Below, piece by piece: positions 32,182-39,718 of a stretch of 55,816 nucleotides of DNA. Under the pieces are notes generated by a model. That model did not search any database. It saw only the letters and a list, made by a program, of their open reading frames with translations, and was not told where the DNA came from. Source of the stretch: Rhodopseudomonas palustris. Lineage in GTDB: Bacteria; Pseudomonadota; Alphaproteobacteria; Rhizobiales; Xanthobacteraceae. The stretch is from positions 1-55,816 of the forward strand of contig NZ_QKQS01000025.1 in assembly GCF_003226555.1 (NCBI RefSeq), given 5' to 3'. A program made the translations under genes and the position numbers. Each line of letters starts with the position of its first letter. The stretch's first letter is position 1.

Positions 32182-33987
32182 ATGACCGACAAGCTCGCTG
32201 AACCCCAGGCTACCCCGAAGTTCGATCCTGATGCGTTCGCCCGCAATCTGACGCAGGCGATGGAGAGCGGCAGTCAGGCCTTGGCGACGATGATGAAGTC
32301 GCAGAACGGCGCCGCGTCGCCGGACGGTCATCCGCCGCCTGGTCTGACCGAGATGGTCCGCAGCTTGTCCACCGTTGCCAACTACTGGCTGTCCGACCAG
32401 GCCCGTTCCAAAGAGCTGCAGCAGCGGCTCGGCAAGTCCTATCTGGAGCTCTGGGGCGCGGCCTCCAAGCGCCTCGCCGGCGAACAGGCCGAACCGGCGA
32501 TCGCCCCCTCGCCGCGCGACAAGCGGTTCGCCTCGCCGGAATGGAAGGCCAATGCGTTCTACGATTTCCTGATGCAGGCCTATCTGCTGACCACACAGTG
32601 GGCAGACGAACTGGTGAAGAACGCGGAGATCGACCCACACACCAAGCGCAAGGCTGCGTTCTACGCCCAGCAGCTCACCACCGCGCTGGCGCCGTCCAAT
32701 TTCGTGATGACCAATCCGGAGCTGACGCGTCAAACGCTGGAGGCCAGCGGCGACAATCTGGTGCGCGGCATGAAAATGCTGGCCGACGACATCCAGTCCG
32801 GCCGCGGTCACCTGAAGATCCGCCAATCCGACCCGGCCGGGCTCGAGGTTGGCGTCAACATGGCGGTGACCCCGGGCAAGGTGATCTTCCAGAACGAGAT
32901 CATGCAGCTGATCCAGTACGCGCCCGCCACCGAGACGGTGCAGCGCACCCCGCTGCTGATCGTGCCGCCGTGGATCAACAAGTACTACATTCTCGACCTG
33001 AAACCCGAGAAGTCGTTTATCAAATGGTGCGTCGACCAGGGCCTCACGGTGTTCGTGATCTCCTGGGTCAATCCGGACAAGAGCCTCGCCGACAAGGATT
33101 TCGCCGACTACATGAAGCTCGGCCCGCTGACCGCGATGGACGTGGTCGAGAAGGTCACCGGCGAGATGAAGGTGCACACGCTGGGTTACTGCGTCGGCGG
33201 CACCCTGCTTGCCTCGACGCTGGCCTGGCTCGCCGAACGCCGCCGGGTGCGGGTCACCTCGGCGACCTTCCTGACCACGCAGGTCGACTTCACCCATGCC
33301 GGCGACCTGATGGTGTTCGTCGACGAGGAGCAGATTTCGGCGGTCGAACGCGAAATGAAAGTCACCGGCGTGCTCGAAGGCGCCAAGATGGCGATGGCCT
33401 TCAACATGCTGCGGCCGAACGACCTGATCTGGTCCTACGTCGTCAACAATTACCTGAAGGGCCAGCCGCCGCAGGCGTTCGACCTGCTGCACTGGAATTC
33501 CGACGCCACACGGATGCCGGCGGCGAACCACTCCTACTACCTCCGCAACTGCTATCTCGACAACAAGCTGTCGGCCGGCACCATGGTGCTGGACAACACC
33601 ACGCTCGATCTCACCAAGGTCAAGGTGCCGATCTACAACCTCGCCACCCGTGAAGACCACATCGCGCCGGCGGAGTCGGTGCTGTACGGCTCGCAGTTCT
33701 TCGGCGGCCCGGTGAAGTTCGTGCTGTCCGGCTCCGGCCACATCGCCGGCGTGATCAATCCGCCGGCGGCGAACAAGTACCAATTCTGGACCAACCCCGA
33801 CATCTTCGCTGGCTCGGTCGCCAACTGGCTCAGCGGCGCCGAGGAGCACAAGGGCTCGTGGTGGCCGGACTGGCGCGGCTGGGTCGGCCAGTTCGACGAC
33901 GAGCAGGTCCCCGCCCGCGCCATCGGCAACGAAGCCTACCCGCCGCTCGAAGACGCGCCGGGCAGCTACGTCAAGGTGCGATCCTAA
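32182..33987 (+). CDS. phaC: Class I poly(3-hydroxyalkanoate) synthase
   Basis: A 601-residue synthase that polymerises 3-hydroxybutyryl-CoA into polyhydroxybutyrate at the surface of storage granules. The lipase-like box GYCVGG holds the catalytic nucleophile C337. The PhaC N-terminal domain (about 90-260) and the alpha/beta-hydrolase domain follow, with catalytic Asp in NLATREDHIAPAESV and His in VLSGSGHIAGVINPP. The length and the single-subunit layout are class I. No phaA, phaB, phaR or phasin gene lies nearby. The start ATG sits 270 bp after the divergent lipoprotein gene. Confidence 0.95.
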   Translation: MTDKLAEPQATPKFDPDAFARNLTQAMESGSQALATMMKSQNGAASPDGHPPPGLTEMVRSLSTVANYWLSDQARSKELQQRLGKSYLELWGAASKRLAGEQAEPAIAPSPRDKRFASPEWKANAFYDFLMQAYLLTTQWADELVKNAEIDPHTKRKAAFYAQQLTTALAPSNFVMTNPELTRQTLEASGDNLVRGMKMLADDIQSGRGHLKIRQSDPAGLEVGVNMAVTPGKVIFQNEIMQLIQYAPATETVQRTPLLIVPPWINKYYILDLKPEKSFIKWCVDQGLTVFVISWVNPDKSLADKDFADYMKLGPLTAMDVVEKVTGEMKVHTLGYCVGGTLLASTLAWLAERRRVRVTSATFLTTQVDFTHAGDLMVFVDEEQISAVEREMKVTGVLEGAKMAMAFNMLRPNDLIWSYVVNNYLKGQPPQAFDLLHWNSDATRMPAANHSYYLRNCYLDNKLSAGTMVLDNTTLDLTKVKVPIYNLATREDHIAPAESVLYGSQFFGGPVKFVLSGSGHIAGVINPPAANKYQFWTNPDIFAGSVANWLSGAEEHKGSWWPDWRGWVGQFDDEQVPARAIGNEAYPPLEDAPGSYVKVRS

Positions 33988-33991
33988 CCGT

Positions 33992-34019
33992 CGCGCGGCG
34001 GCAAAGCAGCAGCCGCGCG
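33992..34019. terminator. Hairpin between convergent phaC and amidase genes
   Basis: Stem CGCGCGGC/GCCGCGCG with a 12-base loop in the 41-bp gap. There is no clear U run on either strand, so terminator function is tentative. Confidence 0.35.
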
Positions 34020-34028
34020 TCGATCGAG

Positions 34029-35306
34029 TCAGTTCGCGAGTTGCGCTTCGACCACCCGCGCGGTGCGCAGCAGCTTGGCGTCCTCGCCAAAGCCGCCGAT
34101 CACCTGCAGGCCGAGCGGCAGGCCGCGCGCCGATCGGCCGATCGGCATCGTCAGCGCCGGCACGCCCAGCATCGTCCACAGCGCGCAGAAGCTGGCATCA
34201 CCGGTGTACGTCAGTCCTTCCGGAGCCTCCCCTGGCGCCGGCACCGTCAGGATGCCGTCGAGGCCGCTCAGATGCTGCGGCAGTTCCTGCTGCAGCGACG
34301 CCTGCAACTGACGGGCCCAGATGTAGCGCGGCGCGCTGATCGCATTGCCGGCCGCCACCAGCTCCTTGAGCTGCGGGCTGGTCAGCTCGGGATATTGGGT
34401 CACCAGCGCATCGAAGATCGCGGCCGCCTCCGCCGCCAGGATGATTTCGGCGGCTTCGAAGCCCTGCCAATAGCGTTCGGGAAGCGCCAGCGGCTCGACG
34501 CTGGCGCCCGCGCGCCGAAGCTTTTCCAGCGCCGCCTCGAACGCCTGGTTCTGCTCGGCGCTGACCCGATCCCAGATCGGCGGCCGCACCATACCGAGGC
34601 GGAGCGACGACATCGCCGGAAGGACATCACCCTCGACCGCCTGCGCCGCCACCGCGGCGTCGGCCCCGTCCGCCAGCAGGCCGAACGCGAACGCCGCGTC
34701 CGCGACCGACCGGGTCAGGAAGCCGACGTGATCGAGCGACTGCGCCAGCGGGTGGACGCCGTCGCGCACGATCGCACCGAAGCTCGGCTTGAAGCCGACC
34801 ACTCCGCAATAGGCGGCGGGCCGCACGATCGAGCCGACCGTCTGCGTACCAAGAGCGAGCGGCACAATCCCGGCCGCCACCGCAGCCGCCGAGCCGCTCG
34901 ACGAGCCGCCCGGCGTGTGCTGCGGGTTGTGGGGATTCACCGTTGGCCCAGGGCTGCGCCAGGCAAATTCGGTGCTCACCGTTTTGCCGAACACGATGCC
35001 GCCGAGCTGTTTGATCCGCGCGACGATCGGAGCGTCCTGATCCGGGACGTGATCGGCGTAGACCCGCGACCCGTTGGTGGTCGGGATGCCGGCGGTGGCG
35101 ATGATATCCTTGACGCCGATCGGGATGCTGGCCAGCGGCCCCTCGCCGCCTGTGATCTGATCGGCCGGCGGCCGATAGCAGAACGCCTTCAGCCACGGCT
35201 CGGCCTCGTCGGCGCGCTGGGTGCAGGTTGCAAGATAGTCGACAGAGCTGAGCGTTCCTTCTCGGAACGCGCGATGGACTGCGAGCAGTCCCAACGGATA
35301 CGACAT
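34029..35306 (-). CDS. Amidase-signature hydrolase
   Basis: A protein of about 425 residues of the amidase-signature family, with the Ser-cisSer-Lys triad. The lysine is in IVFGKTVSTEFAW and the signature reads TPGGSSSGSAAAVAAGIVPLALGTQTVGSIVRPAAYCGVVGFKPSFG. It hydrolyses a C-N amide bond; the substrate is not evident. ATG 35306 opens the conserved start (SYPLGLLAVHRAFREG). It lies 74 bp after the substrate-binding protein gene of the ABC transporter on the same strand, so it may act on what that transporter imports. Confidence 0.87.
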   Translation of the reverse strand: MSYPLGLLAVHRAFREGTLSSVDYLATCTQRADEAEPWLKAFCYRPPADQITGGEGPLASIPIGVKDIIATAGIPTTNGSRVYADHVPDQDAPIVARIKQLGGIVFGKTVSTEFAWRSPGPTVNPHNPQHTPGGSSSGSAAAVAAGIVPLALGTQTVGSIVRPAAYCGVVGFKPSFGAIVRDGVHPLAQSLDHVGFLTRSVADAAFAFGLLADGADAAVAAQAVEGDVLPAMSSLRLGMVRPPIWDRVSAEQNQAFEAALEKLRRAGASVEPLALPERYWQGFEAAEIILAAEAAAIFDALVTQYPELTSPQLKELVAAGNAISAPRYIWARQLQASLQQELPQHLSGLDGILTVPAPGEAPEGLTYTGDASFCALWTMLGVPALTMPIGRSARGLPLGLQVIGGFGEDAKLLRTARVVEAQLAN

Positions 35307-35380
35307 GATGGAGATAGTCCTCGGCGCGGCACGGGAAGACAACGCCGGCGATCTCTCCGATCGCCGGCGTTTCGGCTTGA

Positions 35381-36358
35381 TTACTTCAGCGCGAGCGCCG
35401 GTTTGACGTAGTCCTGGATGACGAAATCCTCGTACTTCGGCGCCTGCTTCAGATTGCCGAGCGCGATCTGGGTCTGCATCGCGGTCTCGAACGCCTGCTG
35501 GGTCGTCTGCACACTGCTCGGATAGACGTTTTCAGCCATCATTCGCCGCACCGCCGCCTCGACGATCTTGGGATCGAGCGTCGGGAATTCCTTCTGGGCG
35601 ATTGCGACCGTCTCATCCGGATTGTTCTTCATGAAGCGCAGCGCCAGCTCCATCGCGTTGACGACCGCCTGCGCATCCTTGGGATCGACGCCCTTGCGTG
35701 CGGTGATCGACGAGAACGCATACGGGCCGTAGGCTTTCGGGAAGCCGATCACCACCTTCATGCCCTTGGCCACCACCTGATCGAGGCCGGGCTCGTACAG
35801 CACCGCGAGCTTGGCCTGACCGCCGAGGAACGGGCCCGGCTCGGAGCCGATCTGCACCTGCAGCAGATCGACGTCGGAGTCCGGCTTCATGCCATTGTCC
35901 TTCAAGAGCTTCATGAACAGCGAAGTGCTGGTGGTCGGCATCAGGCCGGAGACGACTTTCTGGCCCTTGACGTCCTTGAGCGTCTCGTACTTGAAGTCCG
36001 GCGTCGCCGCGACCCACACCGCAGCGCCGTTCACGACGTTGCAGATGATGGCGACGTCGGCGCCGTTCGAATTGGCGATCGCGGTCCACTCCGGGCCGTG
36101 GATCGAGAACGCGGCACTGCCGGACAGCACGGCGGACAGCGCCGTGGTCGGCGAGCCGGCGGTTTCCTTGTCGACGTCGAGGCCCTGCTGCTTGAAGAAG
36201 CCCTTGTCCAGCGCGACATAGAACGGCAGGTAGAGCATGGATTGAAAGGCCTGCGAGATCTTCACCTGCTTGGCCATCGCGGCAGTTGGCACCGCCGTCG
36301 AGATCACGAGCGACGCCACGACCGTGGCTGCACCGACGAGTCTTCCGATCGAACGCAT
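35381..36358 (-). CDS. ABC transporter substrate-binding protein (NMT1/SsuA-like)
   Basis: A 325-residue periplasmic binding protein. The Sec signal (RLVGAATVVASLVISTAVPTAAMA) is followed by VKISQAFQSMLYLPFYVALDKGFFKQQGLDVD, the standard opening of the NMT1/THI5-like family that binds sulfonates, nitrate, taurine or thiamine precursors. SPTTALSAVLSGSAAFSIHGPEW and the LKDVKGQKVVSG block lie in the ligand lobe. The ligand cannot be named. It is third in the operon ATPase-permease-binding protein-amidase, all on the minus strand, under the probable control of the divergent GntR gene. Confidence 0.88.
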   Translation of the reverse strand: MRSIGRLVGAATVVASLVISTAVPTAAMAKQVKISQAFQSMLYLPFYVALDKGFFKQQGLDVDKETAGSPTTALSAVLSGSAAFSIHGPEWTAIANSNGADVAIICNVVNGAAVWVAATPDFKYETLKDVKGQKVVSGLMPTTSTSLFMKLLKDNGMKPDSDVDLLQVQIGSEPGPFLGGQAKLAVLYEPGLDQVVAKGMKVVIGFPKAYGPYAFSSITARKGVDPKDAQAVVNAMELALRFMKNNPDETVAIAQKEFPTLDPKIVEAAVRRMMAENVYPSSVQTTQQAFETAMQTQIALGNLKQAPKYEDFVIQDYVKPALALK

Positions 36359-36412
36359 AGGTTTCGGCTCCGAGGTTGAGTGAACAGGATGGTGGTAGTT
36401 GGTGCGGCCGCG

Positions 36413-37291
36413 CTAGGCCTGGATCCGGACGTGTCCGGCGTCCTGTTTCCAAGGCAGCAGGTAGCGCTCCAGCGCATCGATCCCGTGGTAGAGCACGAAG
36501 CCCATGAACATCAGGACGAACAGGCCGACCCAGACCGAGTTGAGGTCGTAAAGGCTCGATGCGTTGTAGACGAGATGGCCGAGGCCACGTTTGGACGAGA
36601 TGAACTCTCCGACCACCGCGCCGACCAGCGCGAAGCCGATGTTGATCCGGAAGGTGGCGATGATCGCCGGTAGCGACGACGGAACCACCACGCTGTAGAA
36701 GATCTGGTGCTTGGAGCCGCCCATCGACAGCATCAGCGACTGCAGGTCCTTGTCGCTGTCCTTGGCGGCCTGATACGCCGCGATCAGCGCCACCAGGGCC
36801 GTCATCGACACCACCAACACGACCTTCGACAATAGCCCGGTGCCGAACCACAGCAGGATCACCGGAGCCAGCGCGATCTTCGGAACGCTGTTCAGCGCCA
36901 CGATGAACGGCTCGACCATTCGTGCGACGAAGATCGAATACCACATCGCCAATCCGAGAACTGATCCGACGATCGTGCCGACGACGAAGCCGATCAGCGC
37001 TTCGTACAGGGTGTAACCGCTGTCGACGAACAGCGAGCCGTCGAGCAATTGGGCTTCGAACCGCAACCAGATTCCTGACGGCTTGCCGACCAGGAATTCG
37101 GAGATCCAGCCCATCCGGACGCCGAACTCCCACAGCAGGAAGAACGCCACCACGGCGAGCGCCTGCAGCGCGGTGCGGCCGACATGCGTATCGAGCGCAA
37201 CGATCAGACGCTGCGTGGCGCTGGTCTTTTCGAGATCGGTTCGGACGGCGGTGCCGCCGGCGCGGGATGCGATTTCTGTGGCGCTGCTCAT
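36413..37291 (-). CDS. ABC transporter permease (SsuC/TauC type)
   Basis: A 292-residue inner-membrane permease with about six helices. The EAA-type cytoplasmic loop is QSLMLSMGGSKHQIFYSVVVPSSLPAIIATFRINIG, which docks onto the ATPase. ALNSVPKIALAPVILLWFG is typical of nitrate/sulfonate/taurine-type transporters. Its ATG shares one base with the stop of the ATPase gene (TGATG), so the two are translationally coupled. Confidence 0.92.
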   Translation of the reverse strand: MSSATEIASRAGGTAVRTDLEKTSATQRLIVALDTHVGRTALQALAVVAFFLLWEFGVRMGWISEFLVGKPSGIWLRFEAQLLDGSLFVDSGYTLYEALIGFVVGTIVGSVLGLAMWYSIFVARMVEPFIVALNSVPKIALAPVILLWFGTGLLSKVVLVVSMTALVALIAAYQAAKDSDKDLQSLMLSMGGSKHQIFYSVVVPSSLPAIIATFRINIGFALVGAVVGEFISSKRGLGHLVYNASSLYDLNSVWVGLFVLMFMGFVLYHGIDALERYLLPWKQDAGHVRIQA

Positions 37292-38079
37292 CAGTTGGAC
37301 TTCACTTTTCGGGTTTGAATGTCGAGCTCGCCGCAGAGCATGTGGAAATACTCCGAGAAGCGGTGATCGCTGCGCGCCTCGACCGGTCCGGCGCGCTCGA
37401 TATCGATGTGGTGGACGTTCTTGACCCGGGTCGGCCGGCCGCTCAGCGCCACCACGCGCTTGGACAGCGCCACCGCCTCGTCGACGTCGTGGGTGATCAG
37501 GATGACGGTCTTGTGGAAGGTTTCGACCGCCTCCATCAGCACGCCTTCGAGATATAGCCGCGTCTGATAGTCGAGCGCGGAGAACGGCTCGTCGAGCAGC
37601 AGAATGTCGGGGTCCATGATCAGCGTGCGGATCAGCGCCACGCGCTGGCGCATGCCGCCCGACAGTGTCTTCGGATAGGCCTTCTCGAAGCCGGACAGGC
37701 CGAACGTCGACAGATACTCGCGCGCGGTGTCGAGCGCTTCGGCGTCGGCAAAGCCGCGCACCCGCAGGCCGAGCAGCACGTTCTCCAGCACCGTCCGCCA
37801 GGGAAACAGCAGATCCTTCTGCATCATATAGCCGATGCGGCCGCGCAGGCTGCTGACCGGCTCGCCACGATAGATCAGGCTGCCGCTGTCGGCGTTGAGC
37901 AATCCGGCGATCACGTTGAAGATCGTCGTCTTGCCGCACCCGCTCGGCCCGATGATGCTGACGAAATCGCGCTCGTAGATATCGAAAGACAGTCCGTCGA
38001 GAACCGGCACGGCACCGCCCTTTCCGGGAAACACCTTGCGGACGTCTCGAACGCTGAGTTGGATCTGCGGCTCTGCCAT
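37291..38079 (-). CDS. ABC transporter ATPase (SsuB/TauB type)
   Basis: A 262-residue ATPase that powers the adjacent permease. Walker A is IIGPSGCGKTTIFN, the Q-loop falls at YMMQKDLLFPW, the signature is LSGGMRQRVALIRTL, Walker B is ILLLDEPFSALD, and the H-loop is ITHDVDEAV. ATG 38079 is chosen because the conserved start (EPQIQLSVRDVRKVF) follows it directly. First gene of the transporter operon and divergent from the GntR regulator across a 298-bp region with a perfect palindrome. Confidence 0.93.
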   Translation of the reverse strand: MAEPQIQLSVRDVRKVFPGKGGAVPVLDGLSFDIYERDFVSIIGPSGCGKTTIFNVIAGLLNADSGSLIYRGEPVSSLRGRIGYMMQKDLLFPWRTVLENVLLGLRVRGFADAEALDTAREYLSTFGLSGFEKAYPKTLSGGMRQRVALIRTLIMDPDILLLDEPFSALDYQTRLYLEGVLMEAVETFHKTVILITHDVDEAVALSKRVVALSGRPTRVKNVHHIDIERAGPVEARSDHRFSEYFHMLCGELDIQTRKVKSN

Positions 38080-38243
38080 GGATTTGCTCCTTTGCGAATG
38101 CTTAGCAAAGGCCATGCCAGCACTCCGACCAAAGTCGCAGAAGCATCAGTTTCCGTTGTGCCACAGCGATTAGCGCGCCGTCGCCCGCCCTCGCCTCGAT
38201 CGCCGCCGCTGCGCGCCGGGGTCCGCCGGCGGCTGTAATGCAT

Positions 38244-38258
38244 TGTGCATAATGCACA
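38244..38258. promoter_or_regulatory. Palindromic operator TGTGCATAATGCACA
   Basis: A perfect 15-bp inverted repeat in the intergenic region shared by the ABC transporter and gntR genes, embedded in further ATGCA-like half sites (AATGCATTG to the left, GCAATGC to the right). The GTGCAT/ATGCAC form resembles operators of FCD-type GntR regulators. It is probably the binding site of the adjacent regulator. Confidence 0.6.
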
Positions 38259-38377
38259 GCAATGCGGCAGCGATCCCAAACCGAACTGTGATATTGCGGG
38301 ATTGAACGGCGGCTGCGCGACAACCTGGATGAGCAGCCGGGGGCGCGACGAGCCGAGGGCAATCAGGGGAGTGAACG

Positions 38378-39076
38378 ATGCGGAGACCTGGACAGCCCAC
38401 GACGGTCCGCCAGCATGTCCTGCTCGATCTGCGGACCAAAATTCTGCAGGGGCGCTACCCGGCCGGAACGCGGCTGCGCCAGGAGGAGATCGCGCGCCAG
38501 CTCGAGGTCAGCACCACGCCGGTGCGCGAAGCGTTTCGAGACTTGCTGTCCGAAGGGCTGATCTCGCTCGACGCCCGGCGCGGCGCCGTGGTGCGCGGGC
38601 TGACGTTGGACGACGTCCAGGAAATCTATCAGATGCGGATCCGGCTGGAGCCGCTGTTGGCCGCCCGCACCTTCGATCGCATCACCGAAGACGATCTGGC
38701 GCGGGCGGAGATCTGCTATCGCAAGATGTGCGGCAAGGTGTCGGCGCAGAGCTGGGCCGGCCTCAACGAGGAGTTTCATGCCGCCCTGACCGGCAACACC
38801 ACCAGCGGCCGGCTCGGCGGCGTGGTCTACAATCTGGCCCACGCGGCCTCGCCTTATGTGGTGCTGTCGCTGTTCGCCGATCCCGACATCCGCGACATGA
38901 ATAATCGTGACCACGCCGAGCTGCTGGCGCTGTATCGAAATCGCGATCGCGATGGCGTGGTGGCGACCACCGAACGCCATCTGGCGCAGACGCTGCGGCT
39001 GATCGAACAGGAGGCGCAATTGAAGGCCGCGCCTGTGCCGACCGACGACGACGAAATTCTCTCTGCCGCCCGCTGA
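38378..39076 (+). CDS. GntR-family regulator, FCD subgroup
   Basis: A 232-residue transcription regulator. An N-terminal winged helix (LLDLRTKILQGRYPAGTRLRQEEIARQLEVSTTPVREAFRDLLSEGLISLDARRGAVV) is joined to an all-helical FCD ligand domain whose metal-site residues are seen in NEEFHAAL and RDHAELLALYRNRDRDGVVATTERHL. FCD regulators respond to small organic acids. It is divergent from the ABC transporter-amidase operon, so it most likely represses that operon and itself through the palindrome at 38.25 kb. Confidence 0.92.
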   Translation: MRRPGQPTTVRQHVLLDLRTKILQGRYPAGTRLRQEEIARQLEVSTTPVREAFRDLLSEGLISLDARRGAVVRGLTLDDVQEIYQMRIRLEPLLAARTFDRITEDDLARAEICYRKMCGKVSAQSWAGLNEEFHAALTGNTTSGRLGGVVYNLAHAASPYVVLSLFADPDIRDMNNRDHAELLALYRNRDRDGVVATTERHLAQTLRLIEQEAQLKAAPVPTDDDEILSAAR

Positions 39077-39107
39077 CGCCGGCGCCGGCGGCCAACGTGC
39101 GGGTGCG

Positions 39108-39470
39108 CTACGTCCCCGACACCCAGGCCAGCAGCAGCGCGAAGCCGGCGAGCCCGACAGTGACGTGCGTGCCGAGCAGGACGTTGGCGCCGACCGGCGA
39201 TCGCCGCGCCAGCGCGGCGATGAAGCCTGAGAACGCCGACACCGCGAACAGACCGGCTGCGATCTTGCCGAAAGACACGCTGTCCGTCGTCGTGGCGCCA
39301 TCCGGCGTGCCGTGCAGCAGCATCACCAGGGTCTCGAGCCCGCCGAAGCCGAGCAGCAAATGCAGCGCCACCAGCCCCTGCTTGCGCTCGCCGCGCAGAT
39401 AGAGCAGCCCGAGATACAGCCCCAACGCCGTCGCCGCGCTGAGGATCACCAGCACAGGAGCCACCGTCAT
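39108..39470 (-). CDS. Small four-helix membrane protein
   Basis: A 120-residue integral membrane protein with four hydrophobic segments: about residues 4-24, 35-53, 68-88 and 98-117. Short charged loops (RGERKQG, ARRSPVG) separate them. No recognised domain and no motif of enzymes or channels. It is convergent with the GntR gene (31 bp between stops). Codon use is native. Function unknown. Confidence 0.6.
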   Translation of the reverse strand: MTVAPVLVILSAATALGLYLGLLYLRGERKQGLVALHLLLGFGGLETLVMLLHGTPDGATTTDSVSFGKIAAGLFAVSAFSGFIAALARRSPVGANVLLGTHVTVGLAGFALLLAWVSGT

Positions 39471-39559
39471 TCCGCCTCCGAAGCCGTTTGAATGGAACGG
39501 AGCGATTTAAGCATGACGGCGGGAACTTGAGAACAGATCCGAAAGGACGTCACCCCACC

Positions 39560-39701
39560 GTCATTCCGGGGCACGCGCGCAGCGCGTGAACCCGGAATCT
39601 CGACGTGCTTGTGCACGGCGCCCGCCGCGCACCTTGCGGCATCTACCTTGGCGATCACCGCGAGATTCCGGGTTCGCGCTGGCGCGCGCCCCGGAATGAC
39701 G
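39560..39701. repeat. Large palindromic repeat, GTCATTCCGG family
   Basis: A 142-bp inverted repeat. Outer arms are CGTCATTCCGGGGC and GCCCCGGAATGACG; second arms CCCGGAATCTCG and CGAGATTCCGGG enclose a GC-rich centre. It is related to the short copy at 27178-27214. It lies between the four-helix protein and the radical SAM gene. Confidence 0.8.
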
Positions 39702-39718
39702 AGAACAAGCAGCGGCCC

